From Vibrio sinaloensis DSM 21326 (GTDB lineage: Bacteria; Pseudomonadota; Gammaproteobacteria; Enterobacterales; Vibrionaceae), in NCBI RefSeq assembly GCF_000189275.1, contig NZ_AEVT01000072.1, positions 1 to 64,000 on the forward strand: DNA of 64,000 nucleotides, read 5' to 3'. Under the pieces are notes generated by a model. That model did no database searches. It was not told the DNA's origin and was given only the letters and a program-made list of their open reading frames with translations. Every line of letters begins with the position of its first letter. Positions within the stretch are counted from its first letter, which is position 1. Position numbers and translations under genes: made by a program. Of this stretch, positions 39,602 through 50,562 are shown piece after piece.

Positions 39602-40178
39602 TATCAACCTATTGCCTTGGCGAGAGGCACGAAGAGAAAGCCACAAACGACGATTTTTAGGTTTGGTGATTCTTGGTGTGTTGTGCGCCGTCGCAATGCA
39701 GTGGGGGGCGGCTTACTTTCTTCAGCAGCAGACGCAAGATCAACAAGCTCGCTTACACTATCTCAAATCTTATATTGCTCAGCTTGATTCGCAAATCCAG
39801 CAACTCAAGCAGGTGGAGCAAGAGCACAAATCACTTCTCACTCGCCTATCCGTGGTGGAAGAGCTGCAAACTCAGCGCAACAAAACCACTAACTTCATGA
39901 ACACCTTGCCTAGTTTGATCCCTGAAGGTGTTTACGTCGATAAGATCAAAATGAACGGACTACAAGTACGTATGTCTGGCATCAGTGACACGACTTCTCG
40001 GCTCGCCACCATGTTAGATAATTTGGAGAGCTCGGCATTGATTCGTGATGTTGATATGCACTCTATTGTTCATGGCAAAGCGCGCTTCGGTAAAAAGTTC
40101 CAAACATTCAACGTCTCTTTTTCATTTGTCGTAGAGAGCGCTAAGTCCGCTGGGCAGCCAGGAGGAGAAAATGGCTAG
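39591..40178 (+). CDS. pilN: Type IV pilus assembly protein PilN
   Basis: PilN is a bitopic membrane protein. Its N-terminal motif INLLPWRE binds PilM, and here it reads MLHSINLLPWREARRE. A membrane segment follows (about 22-40), then a coiled coil and a small periplasmic alpha/beta domain. ATG 39591 overlaps the pilM end and has GGAG upstream, indicating translational coupling. The length is 195 aa. Confidence 0.95.
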   Translation: MLHSINLLPWREARRESHKRRFLGLVILGVLCAVAMQWGAAYFLQQQTQDQQARLHYLKSYIAQLDSQIQQLKQVEQEHKSLLTRLSVVEELQTQRNKTTNFMNTLPSLIPEGVYVDKIKMNGLQVRMSGISDTTSRLATMLDNLESSALIRDVDMHSIVHGKARFGKKFQTFNVSFSFVVESAKSAGQPGGENG

Positions 40179-40761
40179 TTATTCTGAACTGGATATTGAA
40201 GAAATCGCAGAGTGGCCGCTAGCGTTACAACTGGCGATGATCGTATTGCTGATGATAGTCATTCAAGCGGCTGGCTACTGGTTTTTTCTGCAACCAAAGA
40301 TCGATCATATCAGTGCCCTGCAACAACAAGAGCAGAGTTTAAAAGCTGCGGCAAGGATAAAAGCCAATAAAGTCGCCACCTTACCTAAGTTACAGGCTCA
40401 GCTTGATGAGCTATCAGAGCGCTATGACTACCTATCTCGTCAACTGCCCGTCCAGAAAGAATTGGCTACCATGTTGGCTTCTGTTAATGATGTCGGACTA
40501 AAAAACACGTTGACGTTCACCCGAATCGATTGGGGGCAAAAACAGAATCAGCAGTTTTTATATCGCTTGCCACTCAACATTGAACTGACAGGGGATTACC
40601 ACAACATTGGCGACTTCAGTCAAGCGATTGCTGAGCTACCGCGAATTATCAATTTTGATGACGTTGACTGGCAGCGCGTGAGTCAAGAGAGCAGTACGTT
40701 GCATTTTCGAGTTCGGGCTTATACCTATCAGTTCAAACCGGAGGTCGAAGATGAAAGCTAA
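40171..40761 (+). CDS. pilO: Type IV pilus assembly protein PilO
   Basis: PilO pairs with PilN in the inner membrane. The 196-aa protein has a membrane segment at about 18-38, a coiled-coil region and a PilO-type periplasmic domain. The start overlaps the pilN stop by eight bases, after GGAGG. Confidence 0.94.
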   Translation: MASYSELDIEEIAEWPLALQLAMIVLLMIVIQAAGYWFFLQPKIDHISALQQQEQSLKAAARIKANKVATLPKLQAQLDELSERYDYLSRQLPVQKELATMLASVNDVGLKNTLTFTRIDWGQKQNQQFLYRLPLNIELTGDYHNIGDFSQAIAELPRIINFDDVDWQRVSQESSTLHFRVRAYTYQFKPEVEDES

Positions 40762-41263
40762 CTATCTCTTACTCATGGCCCTTTTCTCTCTGTTGGGCTG
40801 CCAAGCAAATACAGACCCTTTGGATGAGTTTGTCGCTCAAGTGGAACGCAAAGCTCGCCAAGATGTTGTCGATCTTAAGCCCGTCATTGACTTTCAAATT
40901 ACCCCGTATCAAGCCCATCAACAGCGGGAACCGTTTGTGTTACCTAAAGCGGCTTTGGTACTTAACCAACCCGTCGTCAGCAAAGATTGTTGGCAACCGG
41001 CGAAACGAAAAAAAACAAGCCAGTTGGAACGCTACCCGTTAAGCAAACTCAAGCTTAAAGGAGTGATGGGCAGTCAAGGGAGTGTCAGTGCCCTGATACA
41101 AACGCCAGCTGGGAATGTGGTTAAGGTGAACACGGGTCAATACATAGGCTTAAACAATGGCAAAGTTACCCATGTTTCAGCCAACTATTTAAAGATTAAT
41201 GAAACCCTCCCAGATGGATTAGGGTGTTGGAATAAACGCAGCGTTAAGCTTGCGCTCAAGTAG
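40751..41263 (+). CDS. pilP: Type IV pilus lipoprotein PilP
   Basis: PilP links the PilNO complex to the PilQ secretin. The signal ends in LLG-C17, a lipobox, and the C-terminal HR-type beta domain (about 90-165, LKLKGVMGSQGSVSALIQTPAG) is clear. It overlaps pilO by 11 bases and is 15 bp before pilQ. Confidence 0.94.
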   Translation: MKANYLLLMALFSLLGCQANTDPLDEFVAQVERKARQDVVDLKPVIDFQITPYQAHQQREPFVLPKAALVLNQPVVSKDCWQPAKRKKTSQLERYPLSKLKLKGVMGSQGSVSALIQTPAGNVVKVNTGQYIGLNNGKVTHVSANYLKINETLPDGLGCWNKRSVKLALK

Positions 41264-41278
41264 GTGTCGTAGATCGAA

Positions 41279-42988
41279 ATGAAAGGATTAATTCATAGAA
41301 TAGTGTCTTCACTGCAGGCCAGTTTACTGGTTTGGGCCTTTATATTTTCTGGGCTCAGTTACGCAGAGGAGCAAAGTGCTAATCGTTTGGAAAGCATCGA
41401 CTTTCGAGTTGATGGTGAACTCAATGGCAAAATTATCGTTCAGCTAGCCACGCCGAGTATTGCCGTTGATATCCAAAAAGCGCAAGAGGGTTTGAGTATC
41501 GAACTGATGGATACGTCGGTTAGCGATGACAAACTTCATCTTCTGGATGTCAAAGATTTCGCCACTAATGTCTCTGATATTGAGGTGTTCCGAAAAGAGG
41601 GGCGCGTCTTGTTGTTGGCCTCTGTTGAAGGGCAATACAGCTACGAGTATCACCTCAATAGTAACTACCTTGAAGTGGTGGTTAAAAAGCCTAAGCAAGC
41701 CGAAGTAAAGCAAGAAAAGAGTATCCTCGAAAAGGAAGGTAAAAAAATCTCGATAAACTTCCAAGACATACCCGTTAGAAACGTTTTGCAGTTGATCGCG
41801 GATTACAATGACTTCAATTTGGTGGTGTCTGATTCAGTACAAGGCAACTTAACCTTGAGATTAGATGGCGTACCTTGGCAGCAAGTTTTGGATATCATCT
41901 TACAAGTTAAAGGACTTGATAAACGCATTGATGGCAATGTGGTGCTGGTTGCCCCGACGGCTGAGTTAGACCTTAGGGAGCAACAAGCGCTGGAAAAGTC
42001 TCGCCTAGAAGAAGAGCTCGGCGATCTCAGTTCAGAAATTATTAAGGTGAAATTTGCGAAGGCATCAGAAATCGCTGAAATGATTGGCGGTAACGGCGCG
42101 CTGAGCATGTTGTCTGAGCGAGGTTCCTTGAGTGTCGATGAACGTACTAATGCTTTATTGATTCGTGACTTAAAGGAGAACATTGACGTTATCCGTGACA
42201 TAATTGATACCTTAGATATTCCAGTAAAACAGGTTCAGATCGAAGCACGTATTGTGACTGTGAATGAAGGTAACTTGGATGAGCTAGGCGTGCGTTGGGG
42301 TTTTAGTTCGACCAATGGTAACAATACGGTTGGTGGGTCAATTGAAAGTAACCTATTTCAAGCGGGCTTGTTAGAAGGCGATACCCTCCCAGTCGACGAT
42401 TTTCTCAACGTGAATCTGGCAGCCACATCGACCACGGCTTCCTCTATTGCTTTTCAAGTTGCGAAACTAGGCTCTGATTTACTGTTGGATTTGGAACTAT
42501 CAGCTTTGCAACGTGAATCTAAAGCGGAGGTGATTTCTAGCCCACGCTTAATTACCACCAATAAAAAGCCTGCCTATATCGAGCAAGGTACAGAGATCCC
42601 TTATCTAGAGTCTTCATCGAGCGGAGCAACCAGTGTTACCTTTAAAAAGGCGGTTCTAAGCTTAAAGGTGACCCCCCAAATTACGCCTGATAATCGCTTA
42701 GTCCTTGATCTTAGTGTGACCCAAGACCGCCCAGGCGATGTCGTTAAAACAGGGACCGGTGAAGCGGTCGCGATCAATACCCAACGAATTGGAACCCAAG
42801 TTTTGGTCGATAATGGAGAAACCGTAGTTTTAGGCGGTATCTTTCAGCACAGCGTGACCGATACCGTAGATAAGGTGCCATTACTCGGTGATTTACCTGT
42901 ACTTGGCGCTCTATTTCGTCGTTCTTACCAACAAATGGGCAAGAGTGAGCTGCTGATTTTTGTCACGCCTAAAGTCGTTATTCAGTAA
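41279..42988 (+). CDS. pilQ: Type IV pilus secretin PilQ
   Basis: PilQ forms the outer-membrane channel through which the pilus passes. A signal peptide (about 1-29, ending SYA) is followed by an AMIN-type domain, an STN-like N0 region (ISINFQDIPVRNVLQLIADYN), an N1 secretin domain and the C-terminal secretin core (VQIEARIVTVNEG, SPRLITTNKKPAYIEQGTEIPY, VPLLGDLPVLGALFR). The length is 569 aa. In vibrios this machine drives DNA uptake and surface attachment pili. Confidence 0.97.
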   Translation: MKGLIHRIVSSLQASLLVWAFIFSGLSYAEEQSANRLESIDFRVDGELNGKIIVQLATPSIAVDIQKAQEGLSIELMDTSVSDDKLHLLDVKDFATNVSDIEVFRKEGRVLLLASVEGQYSYEYHLNSNYLEVVVKKPKQAEVKQEKSILEKEGKKISINFQDIPVRNVLQLIADYNDFNLVVSDSVQGNLTLRLDGVPWQQVLDIILQVKGLDKRIDGNVVLVAPTAELDLREQQALEKSRLEEELGDLSSEIIKVKFAKASEIAEMIGGNGALSMLSERGSLSVDERTNALLIRDLKENIDVIRDIIDTLDIPVKQVQIEARIVTVNEGNLDELGVRWGFSSTNGNNTVGGSIESNLFQAGLLEGDTLPVDDFLNVNLAATSTTASSIAFQVAKLGSDLLLDLELSALQRESKAEVISSPRLITTNKKPAYIEQGTEIPYLESSSSGATSVTFKKAVLSLKVTPQITPDNRLVLDLSVTQDRPGDVVKTGTGEAVAINTQRIGTQVLVDNGETVVLGGIFQHSVTDTVDKVPLLGDLPVLGALFRRSYQQMGKSELLIFVTPKVVIQ

Positions 42989-43164
42989 GAATTGGCTGAG
43001 GCGAAAAAATAAAGTTGCATTAATGGCACCTTATCTAGATAATTTCGGGTCTTATCACGAATTATCTGTGAGGAATCGGTGCCACAAGCATCTCTATCGC
43101 TAGTAACACACTGGCTTTTCTTGTGGCGATGTCATTGAATTAACGTTGTAAATTACTGCTAAAC

Positions 43165-43683
43165 ATGGCTGAGAAACGCAATATTTTCCTTGTTGGCCCA
43201 ATGGGTGCCGGCAAAAGCACTATCGGTAGACACCTAGCTTCACAACTTCATATGGAGTTTGTGGATTCTGATACCGTTATTGAAGAACGTACTGGCGCAG
43301 ATATCGCTTGGGTATTTGACGTAGAAGGTGAAGAAGGCTTCCGCGATCGCGAGGAAAAAGTGATTAACGACCTGACCGAAGAGCAAGGTATTGTACTTGC
43401 GACCGGTGGTGGTTCAATCAAGAGCAAAGAAAACCGCAATCGTCTTTCTGCACGCGGTATTGTTGTTTACCTAGAAACAACGATTGAAAAGCAGCTTGCG
43501 CGCACTAACCGCGACAAGAAGCGACCATTATTACAAACTGATAATCCACGTGATGTGCTTGAATCACTTGCTGATGAGCGCAACCCACTTTACGAAGAAA
43601 TTGCGGATTACACAGTACGTACAGACGATCAAAGTGCAAAAGTGGTAGCCAACCAGATCGTAAAAATGCTAGAAGAACGTTAA
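43165..43683 (+). CDS. aroK: Shikimate kinase I
   Basis: AroK phosphorylates shikimate in aromatic amino acid synthesis. Walker A is GPMGAGKST (about 11-19), with [13 protein letters not shown] and the GGGS loop for shikimate binding. Length is 172 aa. It is separated from pilQ by 176 bp, so it likely has its own promoter, and starts the aroK-aroB-damX-dam-rpe-gph-trpS series known from enteric bacteria. Confidence 0.97.
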   Translation: MAEKRNIFLVGPMGAGKSTIGRHLASQLHMEFVDSDTVIEERTGADIAWVFDVEGEEGFRDREEKVINDLTEEQGIVLATGGGSIKSKENRNRLSARGIVVYLETTIEKQLARTNRDKKRPLLQTDNPRDVLESLADERNPLYEEIADYTVRTDDQSAKVVANQIVKMLEER

Positions 43684-43710
43684 GACTTTTTTAGCAACTG
43701 GAGAATACCC

Positions 43711-44799
43711 ATGGAACGGATTACGGTCAGCTTAGATGAACGTAGCTATCCAATCTCAATAGGTGCCGGATTATTTAATGATCCGGCCCACCTTTCTTTC
43801 TTGTCAGCGAAACAAAAAGTATTAGTGATTTCTAACGTCACTGTTGCTCCTCTTTACGCCGACAAAATCCTCTCTCTTCTCGAACAGCTTGGCTGTGAGG
43901 CCTCCTTGTTGGAGCTGCCTGATGGTGAGCAGTACAAATCCCTTGAGACGTTCAACACGGTGATGAGCTACCTGCTTGAAGGTAACTTTGCACGTGATGT
44001 GGTTGTCATTGCACTTGGTGGCGGCGTGATAGGTGACTTAGTTGGTTTTGCCGCCGCGTGTTATCAGCGTGGTGTCGACTTTGTCCAGATCCCGACCACT
44101 TTGTTGTCTCAAGTCGACTCATCGGTGGGAGGCAAAACGGCCGTTAACCATCCGCTGGGTAAGAACATGATCGGGGCGTTTTATCAGCCTAAAGCGGTGA
44201 TCATTGATACGGAATGCCTTAAGACATTACCTAAACGTGAGTTTGCGGCAGGCATCGCAGAAGTGATTAAGTACGGCATTATCTATGATCAAGCCTTCTT
44301 TGTTTGGCTAGAAGACAATCTCGATAAGCTCTATGCACTTGATGAGCAGGCTCTGACGTACGCAATTGCCCGCTGTTGTGAAATCAAAGCTGAGGTGGTC
44401 GCGCAAGATGAAAAAGAAGCGGGAATCCGTGCTTTGCTGAATCTTGGACATACGTTCGGCCATGCAATCGAGGCTGAGCTAGGCTATGGCAAATGGTTAC
44501 ATGGTGAAGCCGTCTCTTCTGGTACGGTCATGGCTGCGAAAACTGCTGAGCTACAAGGACTGATCAACGCGGAGCAATTCGAGCGAATTGTTTCTATACT
44601 CAAGAGAGCTCAGTTGCCGGTTCATACCCCTGATAGTATGACGTTCGACGACTTCATGCGTCATATGATGCGTGACAAAAAAGTACTGGCAGGTGAATTA
44701 CGACTTGTGCTCCCTACAAGTATTGGTACTGCGGAAGTAGTCAAAGGCGTACCTGAGTCTATTATTGAGCAAGCAATTGATTTTGGGCGCGATATTTAA
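43711..44799 (+). CDS. aroB: 3-dehydroquinate synthase
   Basis: AroB closes DAHP to 3-dehydroquinate using NAD and a metal ion. The [29 protein letters not shown] and [19 protein letters not shown] motifs and the metal ligands in GHTFGHAIE are intact. Length is 362 aa. It is 27 bp after aroK, with TGGAG upstream. Confidence 0.98.
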   Translation: MERITVSLDERSYPISIGAGLFNDPAHLSFLSAKQKVLVISNVTVAPLYADKILSLLEQLGCEASLLELPDGEQYKSLETFNTVMSYLLEGNFARDVVVIALGGGVIGDLVGFAAACYQRGVDFVQIPTTLLSQVDSSVGGKTAVNHPLGKNMIGAFYQPKAVIIDTECLKTLPKREFAAGIAEVIKYGIIYDQAFFVWLEDNLDKLYALDEQALTYAIARCCEIKAEVVAQDEKEAGIRALLNLGHTFGHAIEAELGYGKWLHGEAVSSGTVMAAKTAELQGLINAEQFERIVSILKRAQLPVHTPDSMTFDDFMRHMMRDKKVLAGELRLVLPTSIGTAEVVKGVPESIIEQAIDFGRDI

Positions 44800-44897
44800 T
44801 TCTCTCCTCGTGTGATGCCAACCCAGATTTTGGCTTTTGTATTCGTTGTTTAAGCGGCTGAGTTGGTATCTTAGAGTATTGTCTTTAGGATGGCGAA

Positions 44898-46388
44898 ATG
44901 AGCATGGCGCATGACTCACATGTGTTACAACTAGACTCTCAGGTTGAACTGCTTGAGCGTCTTCAGCTATTAACCAATTTTGGTTCAAATCTAGTGACTA
45001 TCGCTGGTGATAATGGAGCAGGTAAAACCTGGCTTGCACAGCGTTATTTAGAAGCGTGGGCGCTAGAAAAGAATCAAGCGTTGCTAATGTGTTTCCCTAA
45101 TCAGGACGATGAGCAACGTCGAATGACAATTCTCTCGCAGCTGGTTTCTGAACCACTTTTCAATCCTGCGGATTCGATTGCCGAATCGTTCACACGCTTA
45201 ATGGAAGGAGAAGGCTGTGATGTGGTCATCGCAATAGATGATGCCCATTTATTGTCCGAATCGTTCATTTCTGAGCTGTGGATGTTGGTGCTGGAATCGC
45301 AGCAGAACCCGCTGTGGACAGTCAATGTTCTGTTGTTTGCCCAAGTGAATACGCTTGATGCGTTGCTGACGCGCTTAAGTTATGGACAAGAGCATAAGCC
45401 CATCGATCTTGAAATTGACCCCCTTTCCCAGCAGGAAGCGGATCGATTCTTTGAACAATTGGTGGTTAGGTATGTCGAAGATGACATGGAAAAGCGGGTG
45501 CGGAATGCGTACCGCACAGTCGCTCGCCGTCCTGGCGAGATTATGGCACTAGGGGACCAAAAAGTGGAAAAAAGGATCATTATCCGTTCGATTATCGGCT
45601 CACCAATCAACATTGCGTTAGTGGTTGTGGTGCTCCTGTTGCTCATTAGTGCAGGATATTGGTGGATGATGTCTCAACCGACGCCGGATGACAAAGCGCA
45701 GCAAATCACTCAGTCCGTTGAGCAGACTGCGATTCCGACTTTCGAGCAAGGTGTTTCAGGCGCCGATGCGACAGGGGAGCAAGCGACAATTCTCGACCCA
45801 GAACAAGTTGTCGACCCTGTACTAGCAGCCGCTGAAGATGATTCTCAGTCACTTCCACCATCGGTAACCAATGAAGTTTCCAGTGTCGGCACCGAAGATG
45901 ACCAACAGCGTGTAGTGATTACGTCTGAAGTGGTCGATGCCTTACTTGAAGACAAACCAGAGTCTGTCGATACCAGCAACATAGAAAAGGTCGTGGAGGA
46001 GTCGATTCCTCAAGCAGAGCTACAGAGCGATCCTCAAAATTCCGCGTCGGAGACTCCGACGCCACCAGTCATTAAATTTTCATTCACTAAGCCAGAACTC
46101 CAAGCTTTCTCTCCTCGCAGCTACACATTGCAGCTTGCAGCAGTGACAAGCCTCGAAGATGTGCAGTCATTTTTGGATACTCACTCAATTGAGGGGAACG
46201 TCTACATCTACCCAACGGTGCGTAATGACGTTGAGTGGTTCATCATCACTTATGAAAATTACCCAACCATTCAAGTTGCACGTGATGCGGTCGAAACCTT
46301 GTCGTCAGAACTGCAAAACCTTGAGCCATGGGCAAAATCTCTCAACCAAGTTCAGCGTGAGATTGAACGAGGCAGCCAAGACAACTAG
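44898..46388 (+). CDS. damX: DamX: AAA ATPase with C-terminal SPOR domain
   Basis: DamX is an inner-membrane division-septum protein. The cytoplasmic N-terminus has a complete ATPase: Walker A GDNGAGKT (37-44) and Walker B IAIDDAH (111-117). One membrane segment follows at about 228-250. A long acidic, disordered periplasmic linker leads to a SPOR domain (about 408-490), which binds septal peptidoglycan. The ATPase with single membrane segment is the long Vibrio form. It sits between aroB and dam. Confidence 0.93.
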   Translation: MSMAHDSHVLQLDSQVELLERLQLLTNFGSNLVTIAGDNGAGKTWLAQRYLEAWALEKNQALLMCFPNQDDEQRRMTILSQLVSEPLFNPADSIAESFTRLMEGEGCDVVIAIDDAHLLSESFISELWMLVLESQQNPLWTVNVLLFAQVNTLDALLTRLSYGQEHKPIDLEIDPLSQQEADRFFEQLVVRYVEDDMEKRVRNAYRTVARRPGEIMALGDQKVEKRIIIRSIIGSPINIALVVVVLLLLISAGYWWMMSQPTPDDKAQQITQSVEQTAIPTFEQGVSGADATGEQATILDPEQVVDPVLAAAEDDSQSLPPSVTNEVSSVGTEDDQQRVVITSEVVDALLEDKPESVDTSNIEKVVEESIPQAELQSDPQNSASETPTPPVIKFSFTKPELQAFSPRSYTLQLAAVTSLEDVQSFLDTHSIEGNVYIYPTVRNDVEWFIITYENYPTIQVARDAVETLSSELQNLEPWAKSLNQVQREIERGSQDN

Positions 46389-46481
46389 AAAGCGCGATTA
46401 AGCTAGAAAATAGTCTGAGATTAATTGCAAAATATGTTACATTCCGCAGCCTTAATTTGTGGTTGATAAATAGAGCAGTAG

Positions 46482-47309
46482 ATGAAGAAGCAGCGTGCCT
46501 TCCTGAAATGGGCAGGTGGAAAATACGGACTTGTCGAAGATATCCAGCGTCACTTGCCTGAGGCACGTAAGTTGGTGGAACCGTTCGTAGGTGCTGGCTC
46601 TGTTTTTCTCAATACTGATTATGACCAATATCTGCTTGCTGATATTAATCCAGATTTGATCAACCTCTACAATCTCCTTAAAGAAAACCCGCAAGAGTAC
46701 ATTCTTGAGGCAAAGCGTTGGTTCTGCCCTGAGAATAATCGCAAAGAAGCCTACCTCGATATTCGTAGTCAATTCAACGCCACAGACGATGTGATGTATC
46801 GTTCTTTGGCTTTTCTGTACATGAACCGTTTTGGTTTTAACGGCTTGTGTCGTTACAACAAAAAAGGCGGCTTTAATGTCCCGTTTGGCTCATATAAGAA
46901 GCCTTATTTTCCAGAAGCTGAGTTAGAGTTCTTTGCTGAAAAGGCGAAGAAAGCGACGTTTGTTTGTGAGGGGTACCACGATACCTTTAAACGCGCGCGC
47001 AAGGGCTCTGTGGTCTACTGTGATCCTCCTTATGCCCCGCTTTCTACGACGGCTAATTTTACGTCTTACGCGGGGAATGGCTTTACCTTGGATGACCAAG
47101 CGGCTTTAGCGGATGTGGCTGAAAGAGCGGCGCTTGAACGTGGGATTCCGGTGCTTATCTCCAACCATGATACGACTTTGACACGCCGTTTATACCACGG
47201 TGCACAATTGAATGTAGTTAAAGTTAAGCGCACGATAAGCCGTAATGGGGCGGGTCGCAACAAGGTTGATGAACTTCTTGCCTTATTCCAACCAGTTGAA
47301 GGCAAATAA
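46482..47309 (+). CDS. dam: DNA adenine methyltransferase Dam
   Basis: Dam methylates adenine in GATC and guides mismatch repair and replication timing; it is essential in V. cholerae. Motif X is KWAGGK (9-14), motif I is FVGAGS (35-40) and motif IV is DPPY (181-184). The FTSYAGNGF segment is typical of Dam. The length is 275 aa. Confidence 0.97.
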   Translation: MKKQRAFLKWAGGKYGLVEDIQRHLPEARKLVEPFVGAGSVFLNTDYDQYLLADINPDLINLYNLLKENPQEYILEAKRWFCPENNRKEAYLDIRSQFNATDDVMYRSLAFLYMNRFGFNGLCRYNKKGGFNVPFGSYKKPYFPEAELEFFAEKAKKATFVCEGYHDTFKRARKGSVVYCDPPYAPLSTTANFTSYAGNGFTLDDQAALADVAERAALERGIPVLISNHDTTLTRRLYHGAQLNVVKVKRTISRNGAGRNKVDELLALFQPVEGK

Positions 47310-47415
47310 TCACATTTCATTAAGCTTTCCTATCTTCTGGCCTATAGCTTAGGTAGAATTGCGCGCAAAGATTCTTCAGTGTGCAATGATGCCCAATTAT
47401 TACTAGAGGTCAGGT

Positions 47416-48087
47416 ATGAAAGATTTCCTTATCGCTCCATCGATTTTGTCTGCCGATATGGCTCGTCTTGGTGAAGACGTAGAGAAAGTACTCGCAGCCG
47501 GAGCAGACGTGGTTCACTTTGACGTAATGGATAACCACTACGTACCTAACCTAACCTTCGGTGCACCTATCTGTCAGGCACTGCGTGACTACGGTATTAC
47601 TGCACCCATTGATGTACACCTAATGGTGAAGCCAGTGGATCGCATTATTCCTGACTTCGCTAAAGCAGGGGCGTCTATGATCACTTTCCATATTGAAGCC
47701 TCTGAGCACGTTGATCGCACACTTCAGCTTATCAAAGAGCATGGTTGTAAAGCGGGTGTGGTTCTCAACCCAGCAACACCGCTGTCTCACCTTGAGTACA
47801 TCATCGACAAAGTAGATATGATTCTATTGATGTCAGTGAACCCTGGCTTTGGTGGTCAATCTTTCATTCCTAAAACACTCGATAAGCTACGCGCAGTTCG
47901 CCAAATGATTGATGAATCTGGTCGTGATATTCGTTTGGAAATTGATGGTGGTGTGAAGGTTGAAAACATCAAAGAGATCGCAGAAGCGGGCGCGGATATG
48001 TTCGTTGCAGGTTCGGCTATCTTCAACCAGCCAGACTACAAACAAGTGATCGATGAGATGCGCGCCGAACTGGCGAAGGTTAACTAA
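47416..48087 (+). CDS. rpe: Ribulose-phosphate 3-epimerase
   Basis: Rpe interconverts ribulose 5-phosphate and xylulose 5-phosphate. The TIM-barrel motifs [47 protein letters not shown] and EIDGGVK are present, including metal and catalytic residues. Length is 223 aa. AGAGGTCAGG precedes ATG 47416. Confidence 0.98.
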   Translation: MKDFLIAPSILSADMARLGEDVEKVLAAGADVVHFDVMDNHYVPNLTFGAPICQALRDYGITAPIDVHLMVKPVDRIIPDFAKAGASMITFHIEASEHVDRTLQLIKEHGCKAGVVLNPATPLSHLEYIIDKVDMILLMSVNPGFGGQSFIPKTLDKLRAVRQMIDESGRDIRLEIDGGVKVENIKEIAEAGADMFVAGSAIFNQPDYKQVIDEMRAELAKVN

Positions 48088-48091
48088 TTCC

Positions 48092-48772
48092 ATGAGCAAC
48101 ATTAAGTTAATTGCATTCGATTTAGACGGTACGCTACTTGATAGCGTGCCTGATTTGGCGGTGGCTGCTGACCAAGCGGTACAAGCATTAGGTTACCCTG
48201 CGGTGACAGAAGAACAAGTGCGTGACTATGTTGGTAACGGCGCTGATGTTCTTATTGGTCGTTCGTTGAGTCGCAGCCTAACAGTTGCACCAGATTTAGA
48301 CCCAGAACTGCATGCCAAAGCGCGCGTTCTGTTTGATGACTATTATGAGCAAAGCGGACACAAGCTCAGCCACCTCTATCCAGCCGTAAAGGAAACCTTG
48401 GCAGAGCTGCACGAAGCGGGCTTTACCATGGCGCTAGTGACCAACAAGCCATCGAAGTTTGTCCCTGAGGTTCTGGCGAAGCACGGCATTGATAAGTACT
48501 TTGTTGATGTGATCGGTGGCGATACGTTCCCAGAGAAAAAACCTAACCCAATGGCACTAAATTGGCTGCTTGAGAAACATGGCTGTCAGCCACAAGAAAT
48601 GTTAATGGTGGGTGATTCAAGTAACGATATCAAAGCAGCGAAAAACGCAGGATGCCATTCGTTTGGTTTGACGTATGGGTATAACCACGGTGAGCCTATT
48701 TCTGTCTCTCAACCGGATTATGTCGCAGATACCATCGCAGATTTAGCAGAACTCTTAACGGTTTCAGCTTAA
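48092..48772 (+). CDS. gph: Phosphoglycolate phosphatase
   Basis: Gph is a HAD hydrolase that dephosphorylates 2-phosphoglycolate. Motif I is FDLDGTLLDSV, motif II is VTNKP, and motif III/IV lies in EKKPNPMALNW and MVGDSSNDIKAAKNAG. ATG 48092 gives MSNIKLIAFDLDG (226 aa), four bases after the rpe stop. A longer frame from 48053 would overlap rpe. Confidence 0.96.
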   Translation: MSNIKLIAFDLDGTLLDSVPDLAVAADQAVQALGYPAVTEEQVRDYVGNGADVLIGRSLSRSLTVAPDLDPELHAKARVLFDDYYEQSGHKLSHLYPAVKETLAELHEAGFTMALVTNKPSKFVPEVLAKHGIDKYFVDVIGGDTFPEKKPNPMALNWLLEKHGCQPQEMLMVGDSSNDIKAAKNAGCHSFGLTYGYNHGEPISVSQPDYVADTIADLAELLTVSA

Positions 48773-48820
48773 TAGCGACAAAAGATCTTTTAAAATACTT
48801 GTTAATGAGTACACTGAGTA

Positions 48821-48852
48821 AACCGTGTGGAGAGAAACCACACGGTTTTTTC
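48821..48852 (+). terminator. Terminator between gph and trpS
   Basis: AACCGTGTGG-N7-CCACACGGTT followed by T-run. It should separate or attenuate trpS from the upstream genes. Confidence 0.9.
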
Positions 48853-48887
48853 ATTATTTAGCATAAGAAGTCAAAGGAATTATTCCC

Positions 48888-49925
48888 ATGAGCAAACCCA
48901 TCGTATTGAGTGGTGTTCAACCATCAGGTGAACTAAGTATCGGTAACTACTTGGGTGCTCTACGTCAATGGCAGCAGATGCAAGATGATTACGATTGCCA
49001 ATACTGTGTTGTCGACCTTCACGCAATTACGGTTCGCCAAGATCCTAAAGCGTTGCACGAAGCGACTCTAGACGCACTAGCAATCTGTCTTGCAGTTGGT
49101 GTTGATCCGCAAAAGAGCACGCTATTTGTTCAGTCACATGTACCAGAGCATGCTCAACTTGGTTGGCTTCTTAACTGTTACACCCAGATGGGTGAACTGG
49201 GCCGAATGACTCAGTTTAAAGATAAGTCTGCACGTTACTCGAAAGACTCTTCTAGCCAGTTTGGTGATGTAAACGTAGGCCTGTTTGATTATCCAGTTCT
49301 AATGGCTGCAGATATCCTGCTTTACGGTGCACATCAAGTGCCAGTAGGTAGTGACCAGAAGCAGCACCTTGAATTAGCACGTGATATCGCTAACCGCTTC
49401 AACAACATCTACTCGCCAGAGCAGCCTATCTTCCAAGTGCCAGAGCCGTATATTCCAACCGTGAATGCACGTGTAATGAGCTTGCAAGATGCGACTAAGA
49501 AGATGTCTAAGTCGGACGATAACCGTAAGAACGTGATCACCTTGCTTGAAGAGCCAAAATCAATCATCAAGAAGATCAACAAAGCTCAGACTGATGCAGA
49601 AACGCCACCACGCATTGCTCACGACTGGGACAACAAAGCGGGGATCTCTAATCTAATGGGTCTGTACTCAGCAGCAACCGGCATGAGCTTTGAAGAGATC
49701 GAAGCTAAGTACCAAGGTGTTGAGATGTACGGTCCATTTAAGAAAGATGTCGGTGAAGCGCTTGTTGCTATGCTTGAGCCGATTCAAGCAGAATACCACC
49801 GTATTCGCGCCGATCGTGCTTATATGGATCAGGTGATGAAACAGGGCGCTGAAAAAGCCTCTGCACGTGCTGCGGAGACACTGAAGAAAGCGTATGAAGC
49901 AGTAGGTTTCGTTGCGCGCCCATAG
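48888..49925 (+). CDS. trpS: Tryptophanyl-tRNA synthetase
   Basis: TrpS charges tRNA-Trp. The class I HIGH-type box reads [14 protein letters not shown] and the KMSKS box is KKMSKSD. The [15 protein letters not shown] substrate segment is intact. Length is 345 aa. It is last in the dam-operon series and has its own terminator. Confidence 0.98.
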   Translation: MSKPIVLSGVQPSGELSIGNYLGALRQWQQMQDDYDCQYCVVDLHAITVRQDPKALHEATLDALAICLAVGVDPQKSTLFVQSHVPEHAQLGWLLNCYTQMGELGRMTQFKDKSARYSKDSSSQFGDVNVGLFDYPVLMAADILLYGAHQVPVGSDQKQHLELARDIANRFNNIYSPEQPIFQVPEPYIPTVNARVMSLQDATKKMSKSDDNRKNVITLLEEPKSIIKKINKAQTDAETPPRIAHDWDNKAGISNLMGLYSAATGMSFEEIEAKYQGVEMYGPFKKDVGEALVAMLEPIQAEYHRIRADRAYMDQVMKQGAEKASARAAETLKKAYEAVGFVARP

Positions 49926-49950
49926 GCAGACGTCGACACTCGATAAACAT

Positions 49951-49979
49951 AAAAACGGACTCATATGAGTCCGTTTTTT
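49951..49979. terminator. Terminator between trpS and trmL
   Basis: ACGGACTCATATGAGTCCGT, a perfect dyad with A-run and T-run on either side, serves both converging genes. Confidence 0.92.
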
Positions 49980-49995
49980 CGTATTCAGATACTTT

Positions 49996-50472
49996 TTATT
50001 GAGCGCCTTCAAACCCCATTTGTCGCCATGCTTCAAAGGCAATAATCGCGACGGCGTTTGAAAGGTTTAAACTTCTTGCATCAGGCATCATAGGAATGCG
50101 AATACGTTGCTCCATCGGCATGCTTTCAATCAGTTCTGCTGGTAGGCCGCGGGTCTCTGGACCAAATAACAGGACATCACCTTGTTGGAAGTTAGCGTCG
50201 ACATGATGACCGGTTGTTTTCGTCGTGCAGGCGAAAATTCGATAGTTTTCGCGTTCCTTTTCTAAATACTCAATAAAGGCTTGGTAGTCTTTATGGCGAG
50301 TGACACGAGCTAAGTCGTGATAATCTAATCCAGCTCGACGAACTTTCTTTTCCTCTAGATCAAAACCAAGTGGCTCGATAAGGTGAAGGTTGGCACCGCA
50401 GTTGGCACATAAGCGAATAATGTTGCCAGTATTAGGGGCAATTTCTGGTTCGTAGAGGGCAATATCAAACAT
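49996..50472 (-). CDS. trmL: tRNA (cytidine/uridine-34 2'-O)-methyltransferase TrmL
   Basis: TrmL methylates the wobble ribose of tRNA-Leu isoacceptors. The 158-aa SPOUT protein starts [24 protein letters not shown] and has the trefoil-knot motifs [11 protein letters not shown] and [18 protein letters not shown]. In E. coli it neighbours cysE, whereas here it lies between trpS and sodA. Confidence 0.95.
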   Translation of the reverse strand: MFDIALYEPEIAPNTGNIIRLCANCGANLHLIEPLGFDLEEKKVRRAGLDYHDLARVTRHKDYQAFIEYLEKERENYRIFACTTKTTGHHVDANFQQGDVLLFGPETRGLPAELIESMPMEQRIRIPMMPDARSLNLSNAVAIIAFEAWRQMGFEGAQ

Positions 50473-50562
50473 GACTAACTCTTAACGCTGATTGTTCAAA
50501 GGCTAGAAAGTATAAGGCGGTCATGGACAACCGCCAAGTGAGAGGTAGGAAGTTTTTACAAC